Part shown: one piece after another, positions 1-8,938 of the stretch
Position numbering within the stretch: position 1 is the stretch's first letter
How the letters are laid out: each line of letters starts with the position of its first letter
Origin: a virus
Length of the DNA: 47,477 bases
IMG/VR virus record: IMGVR_UViG_3300010392_001043
Span: 1-47,477 of that record
Strand: one strand, 5' to 3'
Notes under the pieces: model-generated
Databases searched by the model: none
Seen by the model: only the letters and a program-made list of their open reading frames with translations
What the model was told of the DNA's origin: nothing
Program-made: the position numbers and the translations under genes

Positions 1-1140
1 GTTAAATCCTGGGGTGTTGCTCAAGAACTCATAATACGAGCATATGAAGGTAAAGTCAGAATTCTTTGCGGCCGTGAAATCCAAAAATCAATTAAAAACT
101 CAGTAATCAAGCTTCTTAGCGACACAATAGAACGTCTTGGTCTAACTGATTACTTCGATGTTCAACGTAATGCTATCTATTGCCCATCGACAGGATCAGA
201 GTTCATGTTCGAAGGCTTGCACATGAATGTAGCGTCAATCAAATCAATCGAATCTGTGGACATCGTATGGATAGAAGAGGCTGAGAACATCAGTGAGAAC
301 ACCTGGGATACATTGATCCCGACTATTCGTAAGGCTGGTTCAGAGATTTGGATTACGTTTAACCCCAGGCTTGCAACTGATCCAACGTATGAGCGATTTA
401 TCGCGCCTTACCTTGTCGACATTGATGAACATGGTTTTTATGAAGATGAAGACTTGTTTGTTCGAAAAACTAGTTACAAAGATAACCCATGGTTAACTGA
501 AGAATCTCGAAAGGATATGGAGCGAGACAAGGCGAGAGATTACGACAAGTACCTTTGGATCTGGGAAGGTAATTGTCTCAAGCATACTGAAGCTAGAATA
601 TTTGCCAATTGGGAGATTGAAGAGTTTGACACACCTGACAACGCTCAACTCATGTTTGGTGCTGACTGGGGATTCTCTCAAGATCCGACAACGCTCAATA
701 GATTATTCTTTGATCACGATAAACGTATATTGTACATTGATTATGAATCGAATCAGATTGGTTGTGAGTTGAACAATCTTCACATATTGTTTGATAAAGT
801 ACCAGGATCACGTAAACATAGGATTCGAGCAGATAACGCGCGCCCTGAAACGATTAGTTACATGAATAAAACTGATGGGTTTGATATTGTTGGAGCCAAG
901 AAAGGACCAGGTAGCATTGAAGACGGTATCGAATTTCTGAAGAGTTATGATATCAAAGTCCATCCTCGTTGTAAGAATACAATATTTGAACTAACTAATT
1001 ACGAGTACAAAGTAGACAAGCAAACTGAAGAAGTGCTTGATATCATTGTAGATAAACACAATCATCACATGGATGCGATGCGTTATGCCACCGAACCATT
1101 GTGGCACGGTGGGCGAAATGTTAGAGTAATGGTTGTTTAA
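1..1140 (+). CDS. terL: Terminase large subunit (5' end outside window)
   Basis: DNA-packaging motor: ATPase plus headful or cos nuclease. The frame is open from base 1 and begins V-K-S-W-G, which fits the end of a Walker A (GKSWG), so the N-terminus lies before the window; the internal ATG at 205 is not the start. Walker B with its catalytic acid is IVWIEEAE (residues 88-95 of the visible frame), followed by the coupling motif ITFNP (118-122). The RNase H-like nuclease is shown by FGADWGFSQD (first Asp near 222), DNARPE, and the terminal HNHHMDAMRYA. The motifs fit the PBSX/P22 type. It heads the head-gene module. Partial only at the 5' edge. Confidence 0.95.
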   Translation, partial: VKSWGVAQELIIRAYEGKVRILCGREIQKSIKNSVIKLLSDTIERLGLTDYFDVQRNAIYCPSTGSEFMFEGLHMNVASIKSIESVDIVWIEEAENISENTWDTLIPTIRKAGSEIWITFNPRLATDPTYERFIAPYLVDIDEHGFYEDEDLFVRKTSYKDNPWLTEESRKDMERDKARDYDKYLWIWEGNCLKHTEARIFANWEIEEFDTPDNAQLMFGADWGFSQDPTTLNRLFFDHDKRILYIDYESNQIGCELNNLHILFDKVPGSRKHRIRADNARPETISYMNKTDGFDIVGAKKGPGSIEDGIEFLKSYDIKVHPRCKNTIFELTNYEYKVDKQTEEVLDIIVDKHNHHMDAMRYATEPLWHGGRNVRVMVV

Positions 1141-1158
1141 AAATAAGAGAGGAATCAA

Positions 1159-1428
1159 ATGATTAGTATAATTTTAGAGATTGCCGCGTGCATTATAGCC
1201 GCGTTGTTTGGTCTTGGTGGTGTCATTATTGGTCTTTCATACGATAGTACAATCATGATATTGATCAGCGGTTCGCTAATCTCGTTTGTAGTGATTTACT
1301 TGTCGATGCTCGCTGAAGTAATGCAGGGTAAACAATCGGGTTACAAGATTACGATATGTAAAGTGCTCAATAAATTAATTTATGTTACCATAGTGGCACA
1401 AGTAATTTCAGCCGCTTTAATGGTCTAA
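1159..1428 (+). CDS. Small three-TM membrane protein
   Basis: 89 aa, strongly hydrophobic, with apparent membrane segments at about residues 3-25, 29-52 and 68-88 and a short basic loop (QGKQSGYK) between the second and third. A purine-rich ribosome site (AGAGAGG) sits 6-7 nt before the ATG. It lies between terminase and portal, where phages often carry small membrane proteins; holin-like by shape, but no family motif is recognised. It ends 3 nt before the portal start, so it is cotranscribed. Confidence 0.75.
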   Translation: MISIILEIAACIIAALFGLGGVIIGLSYDSTIMILISGSLISFVVIYLSMLAEVMQGKQSGYKITICKVLNKLIYVTIVAQVISAALMV

Positions 1429-1431
1429 TCT

Positions 1432-2763
1432 ATGTTATATCCCGAAAATTACGGTTTAGAGAAAAAGAATTACATAGCACCTGTCAACATAAATACATCA
1501 TTTGCTGATTTTTTATTGACGGGCGGTAATAGTGATTTGTCAATGATTGCAGTCATACAGATGTATATGGATGCAATGCCGTTTTTCAATGCTGTCGATG
1601 TGAGAGCTAAACATTATTCACAAATACCGATGCGCGTTCGTGATAAAAACACGAACGCTTTTGTCGAGAATCACCCATCTATAGAACTATTAGATAATCC
1701 GAACGCTGATGTGTCGGGTCTAGAATTTGCAATTGAGATGTCTAGTTTCTTAGACATCACCGGTAATGCGTTCGTAATTGCGACCGGTCGAGTTGAAAAA
1801 TCTCCACATGAACTTGTGAATATCCCCCCTCAAAACATTACCTTTGGAACAGGTACTAAATTTGGTGTAATGCACGTTCCAGACTGGATCCAGGTTACAA
1901 CGTCAACGAATGGTTTGTCAGAAATGTTTTTTGCCGAGGAAGTTCGAGAAGGCGATCAGTCAGTTGTTAGGTTTTATAATAAGCTTAGAAACAAAGAATT
2001 ATGGCACATACGACTATTTAACCCTAAACGGAATTCTGGTAATTTCTGGGGAATGAGTAAAGCACGACCTATTTTTCTAGAAATACAACAGTACCTCGCA
2101 GGTAACAACAACAATTGGTCAATGTTAAAGCGCGGTACTCGGTTATCGACAGCATGGGTAAACAATCGAGGTGAAGAACTCACGGATGTACAGTGGGGTC
2201 GTTTACAAGAAGAAGCAAACAAATACAAAGGTGACACCAATGCGGGCGGAACTCCAATTCTTGACGGTATGGACGTTAAAGATATTCAATCTAAAAATAC
2301 TGATATGCAGTTCAAAGAACTTCAAGAATCGATGTTGGTGCGGATTTCAATTATTTACGGTATACCGCTTGCAATGTTGACGGTTGGAGCAATGACACTC
2401 AATAACCTAGAGGTTAGCGGATTACAGCTCTATGATAACGCTACTTTACCGCACACGAACTACCTGTACGAAGAATTGACTAGATTTTTACTACCGCGAT
2501 ATGATAACTCAGAGAATTTAAAATATTCGTTCAGTGAGTTCGATATTCCGTCACTGCGGCCACGATTGTTAGATAATGCAACTAAACAGAAGTCACTGAA
2601 CGTTAATACTATCAACGAGATAAGAACAATCATTGGTGATGATGATACTAGCGAGGGCGGCGATATAGTGTACATCCCTTCGTCTTTGGTTCCAGCTGGT
2701 ACTGATTTTCTCGAAGATCCTGAACCGACCGACTCGTTAGCGAGTGATGACGATGCCAGCTAG
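1432..2763 (+). CDS. Portal protein (HK97-like family)
   Basis: 443 aa, the usual length of HK97-type portals (Phage_portal), which form the dodecameric DNA channel at the capsid vertex. Visible family features: the N-terminal AVDVRAKHYSQIPMRV segment, the PSIELLDNPN and LDITGNAFVIATGR strands near residues 85-125, KRGTRLSTAWV in the stem region, and the C-terminal VRISIIYGIPLAML helix followed by LEVSGLQLYDNATLPH. The C-terminus is acidic (SLASDDDAS). Order terminase, portal, minor head protein, protease, capsid supports the call. The 3' end overlaps the next gene by 20 nt. Confidence 0.9.
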   Translation: MLYPENYGLEKKNYIAPVNINTSFADFLLTGGNSDLSMIAVIQMYMDAMPFFNAVDVRAKHYSQIPMRVRDKNTNAFVENHPSIELLDNPNADVSGLEFAIEMSSFLDITGNAFVIATGRVEKSPHELVNIPPQNITFGTGTKFGVMHVPDWIQVTTSTNGLSEMFFAEEVREGDQSVVRFYNKLRNKELWHIRLFNPKRNSGNFWGMSKARPIFLEIQQYLAGNNNNWSMLKRGTRLSTAWVNNRGEELTDVQWGRLQEEANKYKGDTNAGGTPILDGMDVKDIQSKNTDMQFKELQESMLVRISIIYGIPLAMLTVGAMTLNNLEVSGLQLYDNATLPHTNYLYEELTRFLLPRYDNSENLKYSFSEFDIPSLRPRLLDNATKQKSLNVNTINEIRTIIGDDDTSEGGDIVYIPSSLVPAGTDFLEDPEPTDSLASDDDAS

Positions 2764-3706
2764 TGAATCATCAAGACGGCAAGCTAGAAAAGATCTAAGA
2801 TCGAAGATTAAACTTGAAAAAGATTTTATCCGTAAACTAACGCGTTTGAACAATCGGATTGTTAGAAAAATGATGCTTGAGTTTGCCAGTAAGGGTATTG
2901 TGTTAAATGCCCGAGAGTTTGAACTTGAATTATCAGCATTGTTAGAAAATCAGTATGGTCGAGCTCAGAAAGTATTCGATGACCAAATTAGGGACGTACT
3001 ACCCAAAGATTTAGAATCGACAGATAATGAAGATGCTGCGATAGCTTTGGCGCTAGGATTATTTTTTGCGGATAGGAAGATATCTCAATCGCAGATAATC
3101 ACGAGAACTAACCAGAAAGATATTAGTTCTTCTATTGTGCAGGCCGATGAAACTTTACAAGATGCGGCCGATATTGGGGAAATCGTTACTAATCGAGAAG
3201 TTGCCAAAAGTGCTGGTACATTATTACGGCGTAAACTGAAGAGTCGAACCAGTGTGATTGCGGCAACAGAAATACAGGTTGCCGCAGAAACATCTAAAGC
3301 GGTTGAAACAGCGGTACTAACCAGGAATCAAGCATCATTGCCGAGATTCGAGTTTAGATTCTCTGTTCCTCAATTACCGTTAGGGTTGCCACCACCTGAA
3401 TTTGAGAAAGAATGGGTAACATCTGGCGATGAAAAGGTTCGGCGGAAATCAACAGGTAAATTTAGTCATGTTAAGGCAGATGGTCAAAAGGTAAAGATCA
3501 GCGAGTCTTTTATTGTGAGCAATGAGTTGTTAAGAATACCAGGTGATACAAGTCAAGGCGCTAGTTTAGGCAATGTGATCAATTGTAGATGTGCTAGTGT
3601 CAGAGATCGAAAAGGTGTGTTGAACGCTAGAAAAGCAATTTTTGAAGCCGAAACACAATTAGAATTGGAAACTGAAGTCGCCCTTCCTGAGTTTGGGTTT
3701 AGTTAG
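2744..3706 (+). CDS. Minor head / head morphogenesis protein (Mu F / SPP1 gp7-like)
   Basis: About 320 aa, beginning at GTG 2744 or the in-frame ATGs at 2747 and 2753. The N-terminal two thirds are charged and helical. The C-terminal domain carries the Phage_Mu_F signature: EKEWVTSGDEKVRRKSTGKF (W-x3-D-x2-VR), a DGQKV turn, LLRIPGD and finally NVINCRCASV (N-CRC). This family is packaged in a few copies and acts in head assembly or DNA entry. It overlaps the portal end, and a small inverted repeat (ACTCG-TTAG-CGAGT) falls in the overlap, which could help translational coupling. Confidence 0.85.
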   Translation: MMTMPASESSRRQARKDLRSKIKLEKDFIRKLTRLNNRIVRKMMLEFASKGIVLNAREFELELSALLENQYGRAQKVFDDQIRDVLPKDLESTDNEDAAIALALGLFFADRKISQSQIITRTNQKDISSSIVQADETLQDAADIGEIVTNREVAKSAGTLLRRKLKSRTSVIAATEIQVAAETSKAVETAVLTRNQASLPRFEFRFSVPQLPLGLPPPEFEKEWVTSGDEKVRRKSTGKFSHVKADGQKVKISESFIVSNELLRIPGDTSQGASLGNVINCRCASVRDRKGVLNARKAIFEAETQLELETEVALPEFGFS

Positions 3707-3764
3707 AGACTTGCTTAAACACTCACGAATGGTTAGAATTACATATTACAGAGGATTTGAAACC

Positions 3765-4514
3765 GTGAATTTGAAAAAGAAATCAGGCTTAGACAGAATA
3801 GATGTACCTTTTGAAATAAAGAATCTGTTCGACGATGATGTCGATAGTGATTTTTTTATCTTCGAGGGTTTCGCTTCCACTTTTGGAAACTTGGATTTAG
3901 TTGACGATATCGTCATGCCAGGCGCGTTCAATAAATCTATTGAGAAAACATTACCCGTTATATTGTGGCAACATAATAGTAATGAACCAATCGGAATGAC
4001 TGCTGAAATTAAAGAACTCCCACAGGGTTTATTTATTCGAGCAAAGTTGCCGAAAGATGACAGCTTCGTCAAGAATCGAGTCATGCCACAATTACGCATT
4101 GGTTCAATCAAATCGATGTCCATTGGTTTTATTGTAGTAGACCAAGAGATTGATCTGGACGATGGTAGAATTAGAAGATTGACTGAAGTTGATCTAAAAG
4201 AAGTTAGTTTGGTGACGTTTCCCGCTAACGAGCAAGCGGTTATTACCGATGTTAAAAAAATTACAGTCGATGATGTGAAAGAAATCACAACACGACGCGA
4301 ATTTGAGAAATTCCTACGGGAAGTAGGATTGTCAAAAACTGCGGCCGAAATGGTCGTATCCAATAAGTTCAATGAGTCTTTACAGGGGGATCCTGTCGAT
4401 GATGATCTTGAGCTGAAAAACGCGCTAAAAGCCATGACTGAAAAGTTTGATGAAAAAATGGCGCTTAGTGAACTCAGTAAAATTTCAAAAAAGGTGAATA
4501 CCCATGTTAGATGA
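3765..4514 (+). CDS. Prohead serine protease (HK97 gp4-like, peptidase S78)
   Basis: Capsid maturation protease that removes the scaffold/delta domain. Signature blocks: FEGFASTFGNLD and MPGAFNKSI near the N-terminus, the catalytic His in ILWQHN, IGMTAEI, the catalytic Ser in SIKSMSIGF, and DLKEVSLVTFPANEQAVI. I chose GTG 3765 because AGAGGA lies 9 nt upstream and the protein then starts MNLKKKSGLD, as is usual for the family; ATG 3729 and TTG 3693 are in frame but lack such a site. The C-terminal 80 residues are charged and helical. It overlaps the capsid gene by 11 nt. Confidence 0.9.
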   Translation: MNLKKKSGLDRIDVPFEIKNLFDDDVDSDFFIFEGFASTFGNLDLVDDIVMPGAFNKSIEKTLPVILWQHNSNEPIGMTAEIKELPQGLFIRAKLPKDDSFVKNRVMPQLRIGSIKSMSIGFIVVDQEIDLDDGRIRRLTEVDLKEVSLVTFPANEQAVITDVKKITVDDVKEITTRREFEKFLREVGLSKTAAEMVVSNKFNESLQGDPVDDDLELKNALKAMTEKFDEKMALSELSKISKKVNTHVR

Positions 4515-5808
4515 AATCAAAGCACTTGGTGAAAAAGTTGAAGCATATTCAAAAGCAACAATTGCTGCTCAAGAAGCTTCAACAGAAAATGAAAAAAAGA
4601 ACGATAGCTTAATCAAAGTTGTCGAAAAGAAAGCGGCTGAAGATGCTGCTAAAATCGCGGATGAAATGCAATCAATGAAACAAGAAGTTGATTCTGTCAA
4701 GAAGACTGCTGAATATATTGAGAAAGCAGTTTCTCGAATCGGTGGGTCGGATAACGGAAGCAATAACGAAATGGAATTGAAAGCCGCTGATCAAACCGCT
4801 CGTTTCTTACGAACTAATCAAGTAATGGATAATGATGTTGCTGAAGCTGTTGTGCGTGCTATGTGTGAGAAATCATTCATCGGTGTTAGTGCTGAACGAA
4901 GAGAACACGAAATTAAAACGCTTATAGCTGGTGTAAATCCTCAAGGTGGTTATTTTATCCGTCCTGAGCGTTCAGCCACAATGATTAAGCGGATTTTCGA
5001 AACATCCCCAATTAGAAACATTGCTAATATTGAAACTACTGCTTCTGATTCAATGGAATTTGTCATTGATGATGATGAAGCAACTAGCGGCGGATGGGTT
5101 GGTGAAACCAGTTCTCGCGGTGAAACAGCAACGCCAGATATCGGATTGATTACTATTCCAGCTCATGAGCAATTCGCTCAACCTAAAGCAACTCAGAAAA
5201 TGTTAGATGATGCGGGTTTCGATATTGAATCTTGGTTGTCTCGCAAAGTTACAAGCAAAATGTCTCGTACTGAGAACACTGCTTTTGTACTCGGTGACGG
5301 ATCTCAGAAAGCTAGAGGTTTCTTGACTCTTGATGCTTGGGCTTCGAATGGTGTTTATGAACGTAACAAGATTGAACAGGTTTCATCTGGTGCCGCTGCT
5401 GATTTTACCGCTGATGGTATCAAAAATTTACAAACTAGTTTAATCGAAGAGTATCAAGCTGGTGCAGTATTTGGCATTAAGCGTGCATCTTGGCAGAACA
5501 TTATCACTTTGAAAGATGGTAACGGTGCTTACTTGTTAGATCCTCGAAGTATGAAAGTCGGTGACGATTTGACATTACTTGGTAAACGCGTAATTTTCAT
5601 GAACGATATGCCTGCGATTGCCGCTGATGCGTTAGCGTTAGTTTACGGTGATTTTTCAATGGGTTACACTATTGTTGACCGAATCGGTTTTAGAGTTATT
5701 CGCGATGATGTAACGGCTAAACCGTTCATTAAGTTTTACACAACTAAGCGAACCGGTGGTGATGTTACTAATTATGAATCTCTTAAGATTCAGAAATTAG
5801 AAGTGTAA
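4504..5808 (+). CDS. Major capsid protein (HK97 fold)
   Basis: 434 aa. The first ~90 residues are an Ala/Glu/Lys-rich coiled coil, the expected delta (scaffolding) domain removed by the upstream protease. The mature part shows family hallmarks: AGVNPQGGYFIRPE, SPIRNIANIETT, WVGETSSRGETATPDIG (E-loop region), IPAHEQFAQPKATQKMLDDA (spine helix), TSKMSRTENTAFVLGDGSQK ahead of the GFLT turn, and the A-domain GYTIVDRIGFRVIRDD near the C-terminus. The start overlaps the protease end. It is the most abundant virion protein; codon use looks regular. Confidence 0.95.
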   Translation: MLDEIKALGEKVEAYSKATIAAQEASTENEKKNDSLIKVVEKKAAEDAAKIADEMQSMKQEVDSVKKTAEYIEKAVSRIGGSDNGSNNEMELKAADQTARFLRTNQVMDNDVAEAVVRAMCEKSFIGVSAERREHEIKTLIAGVNPQGGYFIRPERSATMIKRIFETSPIRNIANIETTASDSMEFVIDDDEATSGGWVGETSSRGETATPDIGLITIPAHEQFAQPKATQKMLDDAGFDIESWLSRKVTSKMSRTENTAFVLGDGSQKARGFLTLDAWASNGVYERNKIEQVSSGAAADFTADGIKNLQTSLIEEYQAGAVFGIKRASWQNIITLKDGNGAYLLDPRSMKVGDDLTLLGKRVIFMNDMPAIAADALALVYGDFSMGYTIVDRIGFRVIRDDVTAKPFIKFYTTKRTGGDVTNYESLKIQKLEV

Positions 5809-5841
5809 TTTTAACTTAACTGAAATATTGGAGAAAAAATC

Positions 5842-6261
5842 ATGGCAGTTAAAGATATTCGAAGCAACCTTAAACAAAATGTTGCTTTAACCGTAGCACT
5901 TTCAACAGACACCACTACAAATGGTGCCGCGATTGATACCGCTGATTATGAACTCGGTTTAATGCTCACCCCTTATGTGAACAACTATACCGATGGTACT
6001 TATACTTTCACACTTGAAGAATCTGTTGATGCGGCGTTTACTTCGCCGGTTGCGATTGTTGACGGTAGTGATAAGTTGATTGGCACGCTTGCAGCATTGG
6101 TGAAAACATCCGCTGATGCGTCAGCGTCACAGCTTGCAACTCTTGGTGTTATCAGCAACCTTCAGTTTGTCCGAATGAACGTTGTTTCAACATCTACATC
6201 AACAGGTGCGGATGTTGCGGTAATCGTCAGTCAGAAAGGTGAAAATTTACCTATAGTGTAA
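5842..6261 (+). CDS. Putative capsid-associated beta-sandwich protein
   Basis: 139 aa, Thr/Ser/Ala-rich and predicted all-beta, with the pattern NLKQNVALTVALSTDTTT... then YTFTLEESVDAAFTSP... then VRMNVVSTSTSTGADVAVIV. Similar small proteins directly after capsid genes, such as the podophage cement protein Bbp16, stabilise heads; the resemblance here is in pattern and position only. It has its own ribosome site (GGAG) and is followed at once by an intrinsic terminator. Decoration or cement role is inference. Confidence 0.6.
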   Translation: MAVKDIRSNLKQNVALTVALSTDTTTNGAAIDTADYELGLMLTPYVNNYTDGTYTFTLEESVDAAFTSPVAIVDGSDKLIGTLAALVKTSADASASQLATLGVISNLQFVRMNVVSTSTSTGADVAVIVSQKGENLPIV

Positions 6262-6272
6262 CTTAACCAAGC

Positions 6273-6297
6273 AAGCCGCTTTCGGGCGGTTTTCTTC
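6273..6297 (+). terminator. Intrinsic terminator after capsid and cement genes
   Basis: Stem AAGCCGC / GCGGTTT around a six-base loop (TTTCGG), followed by TCTTCTT. The stem has one G-T pair. It lies between the stop at 6261 and the next start at 6318. A partial terminator here would let capsid and the 139-aa protein be made in excess over downstream connectors. Confidence 0.7.
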
Positions 6298-6317
6298 TTG
6301 ACTGAAAGGTTAGACAA

Positions 6318-6578
6318 ATGAAAGAAGTATTTATTTTAAAACATTGCACGTATGCTCAAGATAAGCCACATTTATCACATCTGAATTTTAAGATGGGTGA
6401 ATCACGCGCTTTACCTGGTTACATGGTTGACTCTATGATTAAGAATGGTGACGCTATGATTAAACCTGAGCGTACTTCACTGGTTGAACCTGAAATTAAA
6501 GAAACTGTTTCAGTTGAACCTGAAATTAAAGAAAAACCCAAGAAACGGGTTAAAGCTAAAAAGGTAAGTAAATCATGA
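6318..6578 (+). CDS. Hypothetical protein with repeated acidic-basic tail
   Basis: 86 aa. The N-terminal ~50 residues form a compact segment (MKEVFILKHCTYAQDKPHL... ALPGYMVDSMIKNG) of the kind seen in small head-module proteins. The tail holds two copies of VEPEIKE (DNA copies at 6483-6504 and 6513-6534), then a lysine-rich end (KPKKRVKAKKVSKS). The stop overlaps the next ATG (ATGA). Function not recognised. Confidence 0.6.
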   Translation: MKEVFILKHCTYAQDKPHLSHLNFKMGESRALPGYMVDSMIKNGDAMIKPERTSLVEPEIKETVSVEPEIKEKPKKRVKAKKVSKS

Positions 6579-7012
6579 CTGCAAATGTAGATAATTATTT
6601 CGAACAGTCGATTGGTACAGATAATAAACTTGTACTTGGTGGATCTGTTGAAAGTGCAGCGGGCGCGAATCTGAAAACTAAAATCGTAACTGTGGCTATT
6701 GGTGATGTATCAACAGCCGGGAGTGTTTGGTGTGTTCCTGGTATTGCTGGAACTATCGTTAAAATCAGCAATGTTATTGACGCGGCAATCACTAGTGCGG
6801 ATGCTGGGTTAACGTTTGAAATCGGTGGAACGGCGGTTACTGGTGCAGCAATCACAATTGCTAACGCAGGTTCGGCGGCTGGTGATGTAGATCAATCAAC
6901 TCCGAGCGCATTGAACGTTATTACTGCGGCTGAAGCAATTGAAATTGTGAAAGATGGATTGAGTAGCACAGCTTCTAACGGTGTTGTTGCTTTAGAAATC
7001 TTGCCATCGTAA
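6575..7012 (+). CDS. Hypothetical structural protein, possible head decoration
   Basis: 145 aa, Ala/Gly/Thr/Val-rich and predicted beta throughout (TKIVTVAIGDVSTAGSVWCV, GLTFEIGGTAVTGAAITI). Composition and position between capsid and connector suggest a virion surface protein; no family is recognised. It is coupled on both sides: ATG overlaps the upstream stop, and its TAA shares a base with the next ATG. Confidence 0.6.
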   Translation: MTANVDNYFEQSIGTDNKLVLGGSVESAAGANLKTKIVTVAIGDVSTAGSVWCVPGIAGTIVKISNVIDAAITSADAGLTFEIGGTAVTGAAITIANAGSAAGDVDQSTPSALNVITAAEAIEIVKDGLSSTASNGVVALEILPS

Positions 7013-7644
7013 TGACGTATAGAGCTTTCACTTACGAGGTGACAGTTCCGCCTGCGGGTTTAGCTGTTCCCTTGGCAACTTTTAAACTGCACGCTAAACC
7101 AAGTGCGTCGACTAGCGATGATTTATTGACGTTGTATCTCGAAGCGGCTATAAAATATGCCGAGGAATTCACTCGGAGAGATTTTATAAATCGCACATAT
7201 AAGACTTTTCGAGATATTTTTCCAGGTTCCCAGGTTTACGACTTATATTCTCTATCGAATACTGGTAATGTGGGTTTTGAGTTACGTCGTTCTAAGTTAC
7301 AATCAATCACAAGTGTTAAGTATTTGGTGAGTGATGTGTTAACGACAGTTGCTACATCGGTTTATTATAATACGTTCGAGAATGACTATTCGAAAGTTTT
7401 GACTAAACCTGACCAGTCATGGCCGACAGATGCGGATAATCGTTTACAAGCGATTGAAATTACTTTCGTTGCTGGGTTTGGTGCAACTGATGCTGATGTT
7501 CCTGATTGTTTGCAGCAAGCAATTATGTTATACGCCACGCAGATGTTAGAGAATCGCGGTGATTGTGACGACTTAAACGTTAAAGATACTGTACCCGCAG
7601 CGGCGAAGGTAATTTATCTTCAGAACAGGATTGAGAACTTATGA
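7012..7644 (+). CDS. Head-tail connector (HK97 gp6-like)
   Basis: 210 aa, matching the Phage_connect_1/gp6-like adaptor that forms a ring under the portal. Diagnostic pattern: DDLLTLYLEAAIKYAEEFTR (helix near residues 36-55), the NRTY motif, the PGSQVYDL and LRRSKLQSITSVKYL strand pair, and the terminal QQAIMLYATQMLENRGD helix. Both ends overlap neighbours (ATG in the previous stop; 4 nt with the next gene), so it is part of the head-completion operon. Confidence 0.8.
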   Translation: MTYRAFTYEVTVPPAGLAVPLATFKLHAKPSASTSDDLLTLYLEAAIKYAEEFTRRDFINRTYKTFRDIFPGSQVYDLYSLSNTGNVGFELRRSKLQSITSVKYLVSDVLTTVATSVYYNTFENDYSKVLTKPDQSWPTDADNRLQAIEITFVAGFGATDADVPDCLQQAIMLYATQMLENRGDCDDLNVKDTVPAAAKVIYLQNRIENL

Positions 7645-7940
7645 CAGTATTATTAGATAATGTAACAGCGAATGTTGAAGGTGCAGCCGTAGCGAAACGC
7701 GGCGGTCCAGCCGTAGTAATTGTTCGAGGTGACACTTACGATAGCGGAACAGTGAATATTCAAATGGCTAGTGTTAATGATACTGTTGCGGGGCCGCGTT
7801 TTTCAACGCTTACAGATGGTGCATTCACTACTGATGGTCAAGTTAAAATTGATTATCTGCCAGTAGGGACACTTATAAGAGCCACGTTGACAGGTTCATC
7901 AGGTTCATCAGTCAACATGTATGCAGAACTACTACAATAA
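7641..7940 (+). CDS. Hypothetical structural protein
   Basis: 99 aa, beta-rich (GGPAVVIVRGDTYDSGTVNI, KIDYLPVGTLIRATLTGSSG). It may form a small virion surface domain; no family recognised. It overlaps the gp6-like gene by 4 nt and ends just before an ATT microsatellite. Confidence concerns its being a gene. Confidence 0.65.
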   Translation: MTVLLDNVTANVEGAAVAKRGGPAVVIVRGDTYDSGTVNIQMASVNDTVAGPRFSTLTDGAFTTDGQVKIDYLPVGTLIRATLTGSSGSSVNMYAELLQ

Positions 7941-7941
7941 A

Positions 7942-7973
<32 letters not shown>

Positions 7974-7987
7974 GAGTGAAAGGTTAA

Positions 7988-8386
7988 ATGTCAACATACG
8001 TCGTAGAGTTAAGCGATTCTGAATGGATCGACGCATCTCGAGATAACACTTTTGGGTTTATAACAAACCCAACGGAAGATAATGTTATCTATACACAGAA
8101 TACGGGTTTGCCGCCTGTGTCATTGAAAGACGGACATGTTTTACTTCCTAAATCACGAGCACCATTTCTAATACAATCAACTGAAACAATTTTCGCTAGG
8201 TCACTAAGAACCAACGCGAAAATTATCATCACCCCCGCAAAAGAAAGTAATTCAAAAGAAAACGAAATAACTATGGTCGCACAAAACAGCAGAATTATAA
8301 TGTTGTTAAAAGCGATCTTACTTGGTATCGAAATTATAGCTGATCAAGAAGTAAACACACTTATTGATGATATTGAAGAGGGTTGA
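7988..8386 (+). CDS. Hypothetical protein
   Basis: 132 aa. The N-terminal two thirds look beta-rich (STYVVELSDSEWIDASRDNT, PFLIQSTETIFARSL); the last 35 residues are a hydrophobic segment (RIIMLLKAILLGIEIIADQE) with an acidic end. A GAAAGG ribosome site precedes it. First of three genes of unknown role placed between the gp6-like and gp16-like connectors, so virion association is likely but unproven. Confidence 0.65.
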   Translation: MSTYVVELSDSEWIDASRDNTFGFITNPTEDNVIYTQNTGLPPVSLKDGHVLLPKSRAPFLIQSTETIFARSLRTNAKIIITPAKESNSKENEITMVAQNSRIIMLLKAILLGIEIIADQEVNTLIDDIEEG

Positions 8387-8389
8387 AAA

Positions 8390-8938
8390 ATGGCTTTTGA
8401 AATTACATGGACCAGCGATAGAACCAACGGTGTAGAGAAAGCCAAAGGATCTGACAATCGTTTGAATGTTTCATCGCGTAGCGATGGACGGTCATATTAT
8501 AATAGTCGTGACGAATCTTTAGCATTTTCTGCACTGTGGGATGATTCCAGCTCTGAGGTTGGCGATTTTATATTATCTTGGAAAAACACTGATGCGACCG
8601 GTAAAGTTTTAGTTATCCATCGGATTCAAACGAATTCGGAAAACACTGATGGTAGTTTTAAGTTACACCTAGTTGACGGTGATGCGATTGGTGCATCGGT
8701 TACACCCGTTTGTTTGAATCGTTCTAAACCTAAAACAGCACAAGCGATTTGTAAAGAAGCAGCAGGTACACCATTAACGGGTTTAATATCTGACCTTGAA
8801 ATTGATCATGTTTCGAATGGTGACGAAATGTCAAGTGATGACTTATTTCGCGTTGGTCAAGATCAAACCGTTGCAATCGAGTACGAGCAAGGCACTACAG
8901 GTCGTACATGGGGTAAAATTATCGGTTATTACGAATAA
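8390..8938 (+). CDS. Hypothetical virion-associated protein
   Basis: 182 aa with a beta-sandwich appearance (FILSWKNTDATGKVLVIHRI, DGSFKLHLVDGDAIGASVTP) and a late DQTVAIEYEQG strand. The style matches phage structural proteins that bind other virion parts. It starts 4 nt after the upstream stop and shares ATAATG with the next start. No family recognised. Confidence 0.65.
   Translation: MAFEITWTSDRTNGVEKAKGSDNRLNVSSRSDGRSYYNSRDESLAFSALWDDSSSEVGDFILSWKNTDATGKVLVIHRIQTNSENTDGSFKLHLVDGDAIGASVTPVCLNRSKPKTAQAICKEAAGTPLTGLISDLEIDHVSNGDEMSSDDLFRVGQDQTVAIEYEQGTTGRTWGKIIGYYE

Noticed and set aside
3746-4435. 229-residue open frame on the minus strand
   Set aside because: Lies entirely opposite the prohead protease, whose motifs are clear; Ser/Arg-rich shadow composition, no ribosome site.
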